Notes under the pieces: model-generated
What the model was told of the DNA's origin: nothing
What the model saw: the letters and a program-made list of their open reading frames with translations, nothing else
Database searches by the model: none
Source: an uncultured Eubacteriales bacterium
Lineage (GTDB): Bacteria > Bacillota > Clostridia > Peptostreptococcales > Anaerovoracaceae
Direction of reading: 5' to 3'
DNA: 35,155 bases
NCBI GenBank assembly: GCA_902796965.1
Contig: CADBRA010000070.1
Location: 1 to 35,155 of the forward strand
Shown here: positions 35,137-35,155 of the stretch, in pieces
How the letters are laid out: each line of letters starts with the position of its first letter
Position numbering within the stretch: position 1 is the stretch's first letter
Made by a program: the position numbers and the translations under genes

Positions 35137-35155
35137 ATGGACATACTTTTAGATA
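35137..35155 (+). CDS. Start of an unidentified gene, cut by the window end
   Basis: ATG35137 follows GAGGGG at 35127-35132, a plausible ribosome site with short spacing. Only six codons (MDILLD) are inside the window, so the product cannot be named. Confidence 0.5.

Noticed and set aside
1-35155. CRISPR arrays, insertion sequences, prophage or integrase genes
   Set aside because: No regularly spaced direct repeats and no transposase, recombinase or phage gene were seen on either strand.

Overview
The window looks like chromosome from an anaerobic, probably gut-associated member of the Clostridia (Firmicutes). The evidence is a choloylglycine (bile salt) hydrolase, an oxygen-sensitive class III ribonucleotide reductase, strong AGGAGG-type ribosome sites, many TTGACA/TATAAT-type promoters, and leader RNAs typical of Firmicutes (a tRNA-Trp-type T-box and a glycine riboswitch). 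No genus can be named from the sequence alone, and base composition was not computed.

Layout. 1-90: 3' end of a tRNA and its terminator. 446-1420: bile salt hydrolase. 1666-1977: a small YdbC/PC4-type ssDNA-binding protein with its own promoter. 1990-2149: a structured, unassigned element and a terminator. 2231-14092: a long plus-strand operon with its own promoter and an attenuator-like leader. Its order is TM1266-type regulator, nitrogenase-like H1-D1-K1, nitrogenase-like H2-D2-K2, then hypF-hypC-hypD-hypE and a terminator. Most genes in it overlap or abut. 14180-16868 (minus): metY and a LysR regulator. 17056-18564 (plus): an isochorismatase-fold hydrolase and a SAM methyltransferase. 18777-25857 (minus): a complete trpEGDCFBA operon behind a T-box. 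26242-29406 (plus): a membrane GGDEF/EAL cyclic-di-GMP protein. 29461-31340 (minus): an AgcS-type sodium/amino-acid symporter behind a tandem glycine riboswitch. 31600-34655 (minus): nrdD-nrdG with two candidate NrdR boxes. 35137-35155: start of another gene.

The most unusual part is the 2.4-14 kb operon. It encodes two complete but divergent sets of nitrogenase-like proteins: two NifH-type ATPases, two D-type and two short K-type subunits. They are followed without a break by the enzymes that build the Fe(CN)2CO group of [NiFe] hydrogenases (HypF, C, D, E). The window has no hydrogenase structural gene, no nickel-insertion genes hypA/hypB, and no nifB, nifE/N or other FeMo-cofactor genes. 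The D and K proteins keep cysteines where nitrogenase holds its P-cluster but are short and unlike true NifDK. I infer a two-step ATP-driven reductive system tied to a metal cofactor whose substrate is unknown.

A second theme is a family of about nine 15-base palindromes with a GGA or TCC centre, scattered between genes. One copy lies inside an unusual Ala/Ser/Glu-rich insert of hypF.
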